From positions 1 to 5,146 of the forward strand of contig RFQN01000114.1 in NCBI GenBank assembly GCA_009924965.1: a DNA stretch of 5,146 nucleotides. Reading direction: 5' to 3'. This document shows positions 1 to 5,146 of this stretch, piece by piece. The notes beneath the pieces were generated by a model that saw only the letters and a list, made by a program, of their open reading frames with translations, did no database searches and was not told the DNA's origin. The DNA comes from Verrucomicrobiota bacterium. Its GTDB lineage: Bacteria; Verrucomicrobiota; Verrucomicrobiia; Opitutales; UBA953. Within the stretch, counting starts at the first letter, position 1, and each line of letters starts with the position of its first letter. A program made the position numbers and the translations under genes.

Positions 1-204
1 CGAGCCTCGACCCAAGACGAAATAAGGCAGGCCGAGCCGGCCGGCCGCACGCAGGAGCACGACGACGTCGTCCACCGTGGCGGGCTCGGCATACCAGCGG
101 GCCGGACCGCCCACGCCTAACGTGATGCGACGGGCCAAGGGCTCGGCGGCGCGGACGACGCAACCCGCGGACACCTTGCCGACGACGAGTTCGCCCAGGT
201 CCTG
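1..204 (-). other. murB: MurB-like FAD-binding N-terminal module within the murC reading frame (partial)
   Basis: Residues about 453-520 of the fused protein. The segment around LGVGGPARWYAEPATVDD (481-498) followed by LGLPYFVLGRGS (509-520) matches the start of the MurB FAD-binding domain, whose usual form is N-T-x-x-x-G-G-P-A, then V-E-P, then L-G-x-G-S-N-L-L. The preceding stretch (VRAAEPLARRIT, 469-480) corresponds to the usual NEPLARHTT-type lead-in of free-standing MurB. The MurB part therefore seems to begin at its natural N-terminus rather than inside the domain, and only about five residues separate it from the MurC C-terminal helix. The window ends just before the expected N-L-L, so the catalytic Ser and Glu of MurB cannot be checked. 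Confidence 0.9.
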
Positions 205-1560
205 CGTCAGGGCCGGCAAGCCTTCCTCGCGCAAGACCTTGGCGTAATGTTCGGCATCGCGCTCGATGTCGCCGGCGCCGACGAAGGCCACCACGGTCTC
301 GGCGCCCGTGGCCAAGCCCGAAAGCAAGGCCGGCAAAGTGGCGCGGTCCTCCACCAAGCGCAGCGAGGAGCCAGCGACGACCGCATCGGAACGACCGCCT
401 TCGACGGCGGCTTCGCCCGCGGCATAGACCGGCAGCACGATGGCATGGTCGGCGACCTGCAAGGCCTGACGGAACTCGGTCGCATACTGCCGCGTACGCG
501 TGTGGCGATGGGGCTGGAAGACGACAATCAGCCGACCGGCATGGGTGTCGCGGATCCAGCGCAGCAGCGCAGCGATTTCCGTCGGGTGATGCGCGTAGTC
601 GGCGAGCACCCGCAGGCCCGCGCGTTCAAAGAGGACGTCCTGCCGACGGCGGATGCCGCTCCAGCGGGCCAACGGCTCGGCGACCAAGCCACCGGTGATG
701 AGGTGCGTCACGGCCAAGGCCATTGTCGCGTTCGCGCGATTGAAAGCGCCGGCGACCGGCAAGGTTGCCTCCACGGCCGGGAAACGCCCGCCCAAGCGCA
801 GGCGAGAGCTGGCATGGTCGCCCGACACGAAGGACGCCTGGTAGTCGCCTTCGGTTCCGACGCGCAGCACCTGCGCCTGCAGGCCCTGCGTGAGACGCTC
901 GAGACGCTCATTCCCCGCGGGAATGACGACGGCGGTGCGGGTGCGCTCGAAGAGCGCGCGGAAGACGCCCTCCAGCGCCGCCTCATCGCGATAATAATCC
1001 GGATGGTCCCAATCCAAGTTCACGGCGACCGTGACGTCGGGCGAGAAGGCCCCGATCGTACCGTCGCTCTCGTCGACTTCGGCGACCACCCAGGGAGAGG
1101 TGGCCGAAGCCCGCGCCGGCGGAAAATCAGGGTCGCGGAAAAGCCCGCCCAACACATAGCCGAAATCCGCGCCCGCCGAAGCCAAGGCGGAGACGAGCAT
1201 GCCGCAGGTCGTGGTCTTGCCGTGGCTGCCGCACACGGCGACGAACCGGCGGGACGCCACGCTCTCGGCGAGCAGTTCGCCGCGGCGCAAGACCCGCGCC
1301 GGATGGCGCGCGGCGAGGTCGAGGCTGGGGTGGCCAGGCTTGACCGCGCTGGAACGCCCGACGACGGCAGGCGCCCGGCCCGCCGCCCACGGATCGCGGA
1401 GCAAAGGGATCTCGGCCGTGGCCAGGTGCGCTTCCATCGGACTGCCGGTGGCATCGTCCCAGCCCGAGACGTCGCAGCCGGCGCCTTTCAGGAAGATGGC
1501 CAAGGGACCGACGCCCATGCCGCAGGCGCCGAGCATCCAAGCGGAGGCCGGAACGCTCAT
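1..1560 (-). CDS. murC: MurC-MurB fusion: UDP-N-acetylmuramate--L-alanine ligase joined to the N-terminus of UDP-N-acetylenolpyruvoylglucosamine reductase (3' end outside window)
   Basis: Seen: 520 codons from ATG at 1560 with no stop before the window edge. Residues 1-447 are MurC: N-terminal nucleotide-fold loop (GACGMGVGPLA, 11-21), SSAV (70-73), ATP-binding P-loop GSHGKTTT (111-118), EVDESDG (161-167), NLDWDHPDYY (181-190, with the metal-binding His186), SGIRRR (301-306), DYAHHPTEI (321-329), FQPHRHTRT (348-356), YAAGE (379-383) and GAGDI (428-432). FQPHRHTRT favours MurC over the recycling ligase Mpl. From about residue 453 the frame continues as MurB. Known: MurC adds L-Ala to UDP-MurNAc using ATP in the cytoplasm, and MurB makes that substrate from UDP-GlcNAc-enolpyruvate with FAD and NADPH. 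The start overlaps the murG stop by four bases (ATGA) and has no visible Shine-Dalgarno sequence, so translation is probably coupled to murG. MurC identity is near certain; the fusion is directly readable but its C-terminal part is unseen. Confidence 0.96.
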   Translation of the reverse strand, partial: MSVPASAWMLGACGMGVGPLAIFLKGAGCDVSGWDDATGSPMEAHLATAEIPLLRDPWAAGRAPAVVGRSSAVKPGHPSLDLAARHPARVLRRGELLAESVASRRFVAVCGSHGKTTTCGMLVSALASAGADFGYVLGGLFRDPDFPPARASATSPWVVAEVDESDGTIGAFSPDVTVAVNLDWDHPDYYRDEAALEGVFRALFERTRTAVVIPAGNERLERLTQGLQAQVLRVGTEGDYQASFVSGDHASSRLRLGGRFPAVEATLPVAGAFNRANATMALAVTHLITGGLVAEPLARWSGIRRRQDVLFERAGLRVLADYAHHPTEIAALLRWIRDTHAGRLIVVFQPHRHTRTRQYATEFRQALQVADHAIVLPVYAAGEAAVEGGRSDAVVAGSSLRLVEDRATLPALLSGLATGAETVVAFVGAGDIERDAEHYAKVLREEGLPALTQDLGELVVGKVSAGCVVRAAEPLARRITLGVGGPARWYAEPATVDDVVVLLRAAGRLGLPYFVLGRGS

Positions 1561-2645
1561 GCGGCCGGGGTGCGCGGGTCGCGCGCGAGCTGGATGGTTT
1601 CCTGGAAAAGTTCTTCCCAGCGGTTGGCGGCGTCAGCCAAAGCCAGGGCGTCGCGCATCGCCGCCAACGCCGCGTTGTCGAAGAGACGATCGTAAACGAT
1701 ATCACTGGCCGTCGCAAGATCCGCTTCAGTCACCAAAAGGGCGGCACCCTCCTGAGCGAAATGCTGCGCGTTAGCAGTCTGATGGTCGTCGGACGCAAAC
1801 GGATAGGGCACCAAGATGGCCGGTGTACGACAGGCGGCGAGTTCCGCGAGAGTGCCTGCGCCCGCACGCACCATCGCCAAATCGCACGCCGAATAGGCTA
1901 AGCCCATCTGGTTGCAGAAAGGCAGGAAGCGGATGACCGATCCGCCGCTGCGCACCTCACCGCCGCGCCCTCCCGGACCGGTTAAACAGAGCACGTGCAC
2001 GCCGCGGATGGGGAAATCAGCCAATTGCGCCTCGACCCATTTGGTGAGAGCCCGGGAACCCTGGCTACCGCCGGCCACAAGCAGCAGCTTTCCCGTCGAC
2101 GGGAAACCCAACGCCTTGCGGGCGACCTCCTTGGAAGATGGGCTGATCTCCCGCCGGACCGGGAAGCCGGAGTCGTGCTGGCGGCCAGCGGGAATGCCTT
2201 CCAACCTGACTCCCGCCGGCAGGTGCAGCGAACGGGCAAAGCGCGCGATGAGGCGGACGGCCTTGCCAGGGCGGCGATTAGATTCGTGGACGACGATCGG
2301 AATACCACGTATCCAACAGGCGAGGGCCGGACCTACGCTCATGAAGCCCCCGAAACAGACGAGCACGGTCGGCCGAAAGCCGCGAATCAACCTCAAGGAT
2401 GAGCCAATCGACGCCAAGAGTGCGGGGAAAAACAGCAGGCGATTGAACCAACCAGGCCCGAAACCGCGACCACGGCCGGCGACGAATGTAAGTCGCGGGT
2501 AGTTCGCCGTCATGCGCGCATCGACCGCCTTGCTGCTGACCACCAGCAGGCACTCGTGGCCTTCGTCGGTGAGCCGCTGAGCCAAGGCGATGCCAGGGGC
2601 GAGATGGCCACCGGTCCCGCCACAGGCGAGCAGCACGCGGCTCAT
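1557..2645 (-). CDS. murG: MurG: UDP-GlcNAc--lipid I N-acetylglucosaminyltransferase
   Basis: Transfers GlcNAc from UDP-GlcNAc to lipid I (undecaprenyl-PP-MurNAc-pentapeptide), making lipid II on the cytoplasmic face of the inner membrane. The protein is 362 residues, the usual MurG length, with the two-domain GT-B layout. The N-terminal domain has the glycine-rich loop GGTGGHLAPG (9-18), FGGFMSVGP (98-106) and HESN (120-123, where HEQN is more common). The C-terminal domain has GGSQGSRAL (192-200), RAGAGTLAEL (260-269) and YPFASDDHQTANA (281-293), the donor-nucleotide region. The segment often written GNPVR reads GFPVR (160-164). The ATG at 2645 is chosen because MSRVLLACGGTGGH matches the family start, an AAGGAGG lies 6 nt upstream, and the ATG overlaps the ftsW stop by four bases. 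The open frame runs on upstream through ftsW, but that part is out-of-frame shadow. The stop overlaps the murC start. Confidence 0.97.
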   Translation of the reverse strand: MSRVLLACGGTGGHLAPGIALAQRLTDEGHECLLVVSSKAVDARMTANYPRLTFVAGRGRGFGPGWFNRLLFFPALLASIGSSLRLIRGFRPTVLVCFGGFMSVGPALACWIRGIPIVVHESNRRPGKAVRLIARFARSLHLPAGVRLEGIPAGRQHDSGFPVRREISPSSKEVARKALGFPSTGKLLLVAGGSQGSRALTKWVEAQLADFPIRGVHVLCLTGPGGRGGEVRSGGSVIRFLPFCNQMGLAYSACDLAMVRAGAGTLAELAACRTPAILVPYPFASDDHQTANAQHFAQEGAALLVTEADLATASDIVYDRLFDNAALAAMRDALALADAANRWEELFQETIQLARDPRTPAA

Positions 2646-3856
2646 GCGCGCGCCTCCTTCGGTGTGAAGGCAGGCTGGCCGGCCTCCCGGATGCAGTTGA
2701 GGACGAGACCCACCATGCAGGACATGATGACGAGGTTGGTGCCGCCGTAGCTGAGGAACGGCAGCGAGATGCCCTTCGTCGGCAAGAGGCCGGTGACGAC
2801 GCCCATGTTGACGAGCGCTTGGAGGACGAGGAACAACGTCGCCCCCAAGCAGACGTTGAGGCGGTACAGGTCGTTCGAGAAGCGCATCGCGCGATACGCC
2901 AACCAGAAGATCGCCAGATAGGCCGAGGCGACGAGGACGGTGCCGATGAGGCCATGTTCCTCGCCGATGTTCGCCAAGACGAAGTCGGTGTGCGCTTCGG
3001 GCAGGTAGGCGCGGACCTGCAGGCCGTTGGCGGCGCCCTTCCCCGTCAAGCCCCCCACGCCGAAGGCCACCATGCCTTCGAAGAGCTGATAGGCCTCGTT
3101 GTCGCGGTGCCCCCACGGGTCCATGAAGGACGTGAAGCGGCGGAAGCGGTTGCCCCAATTCAGGATGAGGATGGTGAAGCCGACCGCGCAGACGACGAAG
3201 GTCGGGATGATGTACTTCCAGCGGACGCCCGAGACGTACATCATCGTGCCGCCGACCGTGGCGCAGAGCACGATGGTCCCGAGGTCGGGGCCCAGTGCGA
3301 TGCCGAAGCAGATGCACCCGATAAGCAGGCAAGGCTTCACGAACCCCTCGCGGCAATCCAACCAGCCGCCGGGGGCGAAAATATAAGGCTCCCGCGTGCT
3401 GAGGCGGAAGACCGGTTGCCGGAGCTCGATGGTGTGGCGCTGGAGGCGCGACAGCATGTCGGCGAGGACGATGACGAGGGCGAGCTTGCCGAGGTCGGAC
3501 GCCTGCAGGCGGAAGAAGCCGAAGTCGATCCAGCGCCAGGAGCCGTTGACGGTCACGCCGATGCCGGGCACGCGGGCCGCGAACATCGCGAACATGGCCG
3601 CGCCGAGGATCCACCAGCGGTAGGCGCGGATCTTTTCGAGGTTCACGCGGAAGGCGAGCCAGCCCGCCAAGAGCGCGAAGGGCACGTACATCAGCTGGCG
3701 CTCGAACGCCGCCGTGCGGTTCTTGGCGCTCAGCGAGATGCCGGCGCTATACTGATTGACCAGACCGAAACCGACCAGCGCCGCCGCGATCACCGCGATC
3801 CAAAAGGCGTGGCTCCCGAGGAAACGGGGGCTCTCCTGTTTGGGTGCGATGATCAT
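2642..3856 (-). CDS. ftsW: FtsW: SEDS-family septal peptidoglycan glycosyltransferase
   Basis: Polytopic inner-membrane protein of 404 residues that polymerises lipid II at the septum together with a class B penicillin-binding protein (FtsI). About ten membrane segments can be placed (roughly 16-36, 55-71, 80-94, 120-135, 175-188, 190-208, 214-232, 303-321, 335-357, 366-387). SEDS motifs: NGSWRWIDFG (104-113) and LQASDLGKLA (117-126); GPDLGT (189-194, where the first residue is usually E or Q); YLPEAHTDFVLANIGEEHG (284-302), in which Asp291 lies in the TDF motif holding the essential SEDS aspartate; and ISLPFLSYGGT (363-373). FtsW rather than RodA is inferred from the murD-ftsW-murG context. 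The ATG at 3856 is the only start available: an in-frame TAG lies six codons upstream (3872-3874). No Shine-Dalgarno sequence precedes it. The cytoplasmic loop at about 136-173 is some 20 residues longer than in E. coli FtsW. The stop overlaps the murG start. Confidence 0.96.
   Translation of the reverse strand: MIIAPKQESPRFLGSHAFWIAVIAAALVGFGLVNQYSAGISLSAKNRTAAFERQLMYVPFALLAGWLAFRVNLEKIRAYRWWILGAAMFAMFAARVPGIGVTVNGSWRWIDFGFFRLQASDLGKLALVIVLADMLSRLQRHTIELRQPVFRLSTREPYIFAPGGWLDCREGFVKPCLLIGCICFGIALGPDLGTIVLCATVGGTMMYVSGVRWKYIIPTFVVCAVGFTILILNWGNRFRRFTSFMDPWGHRDNEAYQLFEGMVAFGVGGLTGKGAANGLQVRAYLPEAHTDFVLANIGEEHGLIGTVLVASAYLAIFWLAYRAMRFSNDLYRLNVCLGATLFLVLQALVNMGVVTGLLPTKGISLPFLSYGGTNLVIMSCMVGLVLNCIREAGQPAFTPKEARA
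2651..2657 (-). promoter_or_regulatory. Shine-Dalgarno sequence of murG
   Basis: AAGGAGG on the minus strand, 6 nt before the murG ATG at 2645 and inside the last codons of ftsW. It is a full anti-16S match at ideal spacing and it fixes the murG start. No comparable sequence is seen before ftsW, the LysM gene or murC. Confidence 0.8.
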
Positions 3857-3882
3857 GGCGGCGGGACGGGTCTAACGTAGGC
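3857..3882 (-). other. 26-bp spacer between the LysM gene and ftsW
   Basis: Short gap with no visible ribosome binding site, hairpin or promoter-like pair of boxes. It holds the in-frame TAG (3872-3874) that limits ftsW to the ATG at 3856. The small size suggests cotranscription of the two genes. Confidence 0.6.
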
Positions 3883-4092
3883 TTACTTCTTGGCCGGAGC
3901 AGGCGCAGGCGCGCCGGCATCGGGAGCCGGGGCCGCCGGAGCGGCTTCAGGCGTCAAGCGCGTGAGCTTCAAGGGCTCGAGGCCAGGCACCGGGGCGGCC
4001 GGGGCGGTGTTGGTGGCCGGAGCCTTCTTTGGGCCGGGAACGCCGTTCGCGTCGGTCGTCTTCGCGGCGGCCTTCTTGGCGGCGCCCGGAGC
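3883..4092 (-). other. Pro/Ala/Lys low-complexity tail of the LysM protein
   Basis: The last 69 residues carry no recognisable fold: clusters of Ala, Pro and Lys (GAAKKAAAKT, GPKKAPATN, APAAPAPDAGAPAPAPAKK) around one more ordered-looking patch, LEPLKLTRLTPEA (170-182). It may be a flexible, basic extension. The high GC of these codons also produces long but meaningless open frames on the opposite strand. Confidence 0.6.
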
Positions 4093-4488
4093 CGGGATCT
4101 TCAGCTTCTGGCCTTCCTTCAGCATCGAGCTGCGGGAGAGGCCGTTGGCGGCGGCGAGGTCGTCGATGGAGACCTTTTCCCGGCTGGCCACGAGGGAGAG
4201 CGATTCGCCGCGGAGGACGGTGTGCGTGCCGCCGACGCCGGCCGGGGTCACTGGGGTGACCTTCGTGGGCTTCGGGGTCACGAGGGTGGGCACGGGGACC
4301 AGAGCCGGACCCGGCGTCGGGGCGAGCGGCGCGGCCGGAACCGCGGTGCGGGCGCCCGCGGAGTACGCGGAGAGGTCGGGTTCCTTCTCGTAGCCGCTGG
4401 TGCTACGGCAGCCGTTGACTCCGACGAGGACGGCGATGACGCAGAGGTGCAGGAGCACGACGGCGCTGACGGTGATGATGGGTCGCAT
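3883..4488 (-). CDS. LysM-domain probable lipoprotein in the dcw cluster
   Basis: A 201-residue exported protein without enzymatic domains. Residues 1-26 look like a signal sequence: one Arg at position 2, a hydrophobic stretch about 4-24, then VNGC with Cys27. This resembles a lipobox, although Asn at -2 is unusual, so a lipoprotein is likely and an N-terminal membrane anchor is the alternative. Residues about 43-86 are a Pro/Ala/Thr/Val-rich linker. A single LysM domain follows at about 88-132, from THTVLRGESL through LAAANGL to GQKLKIP. The tail (133-201) is again Pro/Ala/Lys-rich and ends in APAPAKK. LysM domains bind the GlcNAc-containing glycan strands of peptidoglycan. Its place between murD and ftsW suggests a role at the septal wall, but that is inference. 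The ATG at 4488 has no Shine-Dalgarno sequence and follows a leader free of G. Confidence 0.88.
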   Translation of the reverse strand: MRPIITVSAVVLLHLCVIAVLVGVNGCRSTSGYEKEPDLSAYSAGARTAVPAAPLAPTPGPALVPVPTLVTPKPTKVTPVTPAGVGGTHTVLRGESLSLVASREKVSIDDLAAANGLSRSSMLKEGQKLKIPAPGAAKKAAAKTTDANGVPGPKKAPATNTAPAAPVPGLEPLKLTRLTPEAAPAAPAPDAGAPAPAPAKK

Positions 4489-4535
4489 GATGTGGTGTGG
4501 TTTGGTTTGGGTTGGAAAAAAGGGTGAAGGAAAGG
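4489..4535 (-). promoter_or_regulatory. G-free, C/A/T-only leader between murD and the LysM gene
   Basis: The 47-bp gap has no G in the transcript sense (no C on the plus strand). Its half next to the start codon is made of A and C almost alone (CCAACCCAAACCAAACC, then ACACCACATC before ATG), and its half next to murD is C/T-rich with a run of six T. No Shine-Dalgarno sequence is possible here. Such a segment cannot form G-C pairs with itself, so the start codon is probably kept single-stranded for non-Shine-Dalgarno initiation; this role is inferred. The T run is not preceded by a hairpin and is not a terminator. Confidence 0.5.
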
Positions 4536-5146
4536 TCAGACGCGGTTGGCCAAGGCGGTAGCGGCGCGTTCGAAGACGATGCCGCGTTCGGCGTAGCCCT
4601 TGAACTGGTCAAAGCTGGAGAAGCCCGGGCTCAGGAGGATCGCCATCGGGCCGTGCGCATCCTTGGCGGCGGCGACCACGGCGTCCTGCAGGGACGGGAA
4701 ATAGCGGGCGGGCTTCCCGAGCGCCTCGAGCGCGCGCTGGAGCTCGACGCCGGTCTCGCCGATCAGGTAGGCGGCATCGATGCGCGGCGCGAGCGTCGCG
4801 GCGAACCGTTGCAGGTCCCCGCCCTTCCACTTGCCGCCGCCGACCCAGCGAACCGGGATGGTGAACTGCTCCAACGCCGCGTAGACGGCATGGAAGTTGG
4901 TGCCCTTGGAGTCATTCCAGAATTCGATGCCGCGGGCTTCGGCGACCTTCCGCAGGCGATGCGGCGCAGGCCGGAAGAGCTTGGCCGACTCCTCCAGGTG
5001 GCGCAGGGGGATGCCCCGCGACTGCCAATAGCGGACGGCCAAGGCCCAGTTCTCGCGCTGCGGCCACGACTCGAAGACGGAGCCAACCGGGACGGTGCTG
5101 GCGACTTCGGCGCGGGTCGCGACCAACGTGCCTTCCGGCAATTCGA
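4536..5146 (-). CDS. murD: MurD: UDP-N-acetylmuramoyl-L-alanine--D-glutamate ligase (C-terminal part; 5' end outside window)
   Basis: Adds D-Glu to UDP-MurNAc-L-Ala with ATP in the cytoplasm. About 203 residues are visible, from the end of the central ATPase domain through the C-terminal Mur ligase domain. Numbering from the Leu codon at 5139-5141 as 1: QRENWALAV (28-36) is the degenerate counterpart of the usual H-N-x-x-N-A-L-A; APHRLRKVAE (59-68); FWNDSKGTN (74-82), the D-S-K-x-T-N loop specific to MurD; GGGKWKGGD (101-109), the counterpart of G-G-x-x-K-G-x-D; LIGETG (126-131); and LLSPGFSSFDQFKGYAERG (169-187). The frame is open to the window edge, so the TTG at 5141 is an internal Leu codon and not a start. 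The ATP P-loop lies outside the window. The gene ends 47 bp before the LysM gene. Confidence 0.96.
   Translation of the reverse strand, partial: ELPEGTLVATRAEVASTVPVGSVFESWPQRENWALAVRYWQSRGIPLRHLEESAKLFRPAPHRLRKVAEARGIEFWNDSKGTNFHAVYAALEQFTIPVRWVGGGKWKGGDLQRFAATLAPRIDAAYLIGETGVELQRALEALGKPARYFPSLQDAVVAAAKDAHGPMAILLSPGFSSFDQFKGYAERGIVFERAATALANRV

Noticed and set aside
207..986. Short minus-strand open frames within murC in other frames
   Set aside because: Arg/Pro/Ser-rich shadows. The continuous murC frame through the same interval carries every family motif.
247..1695. 482-codon open frame on the plus strand
   Set aside because: It lies antisense to murC and the end of murG. Its translation is rich in Arg, Gly and Ala with no domain, and it arises from GC-rich codon bias. 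All MurC motifs are on the minus strand.
2646..3614. Upstream extension of the murG frame to a 685-residue protein
   Set aside because: The added part is ftsW read in another frame (Arg/Pro/His-rich). The true MurG start is fixed by the conserved N-terminus and the Shine-Dalgarno sequence before 2645.
2819..3880. 353-codon open frame on the plus strand
   Set aside because: Antisense to ftsW. The product is rich in Asp, Glu, Ala and Arg with no recognisable motif, as expected from the complement of hydrophobic membrane codons.
3890..4393. 167-codon Ala/Gly-rich open frame on the plus strand
   Set aside because: Mirror of the Pro/Ala-rich linkers of the LysM gene; low complexity and no ribosome binding site.
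4516..4521. Run of six T (transcript sense) after murD as an intrinsic terminator
   Set aside because: The preceding sequence has no G after the murD stop and cannot form a stem-loop, and the run is followed closely by the LysM gene in the same direction.
5139..5141. TTG as a start codon for murD
   Set aside because: The frame is open to the window edge and the visible protein begins inside the MurD central domain. This is an internal Leu codon.

Overview
The window is a compact stretch of a division and cell-wall (dcw) gene cluster. All five genes lie on the minus strand, so transcription runs from high to low coordinates: murD (C-terminal part, cut by the window end), a small LysM-domain lipoprotein gene, ftsW, murG, and a murC reading frame that continues without a stop into MurB sequence and leaves the window at position 1. 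The DNA is GC-rich and almost wholly coding. Only two gaps exist: 47 bp between murD and the LysM gene, and 26 bp between the LysM gene and ftsW. ftsW/murG and murG/murC each overlap by four bases (ATGA). No RNA gene, mobile element, CRISPR array, promoter or terminator could be supported.

The genes form one pathway. MurC and MurD are cytoplasmic ligases that add L-Ala and then D-Glu to UDP-MurNAc. MurB makes that UDP-MurNAc. MurG adds GlcNAc to lipid I to give lipid II at the inner membrane face. FtsW polymerises lipid II at the division septum. The LysM protein is probably an exported peptidoglycan-binding lipoprotein acting in the same place. In other dcw clusters the usual order is murD-ftsW-murG-murC-murB-ddl-ftsQ-ftsA-ftsZ; here a LysM gene is inserted and murC and murB are joined.

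The most notable point is the MurC-MurB fusion. I translated 1560 to 1 codon by codon: the MurC C-terminus (GAGDI motif) is followed, in frame and with almost no linker, by the intact N-terminus of MurB, including the T-L-G-V-G-G-P-A segment. A MurB/MurC fusion enzyme has been described from Verrucomicrobium spinosum. The fusion, the high GC and the LysM insertion therefore suggest Verrucomicrobiota, perhaps the Opitutales side of the phylum. That placement is inference, not proof.

Second-rank observations are a transcript segment of 50 nt without a single G between the murD stop and the LysM start (its opposite strand carries GG runs every 5 nt), an enlarged cytoplasmic loop in FtsW, and a good Shine-Dalgarno sequence for murG while its neighbours show none.
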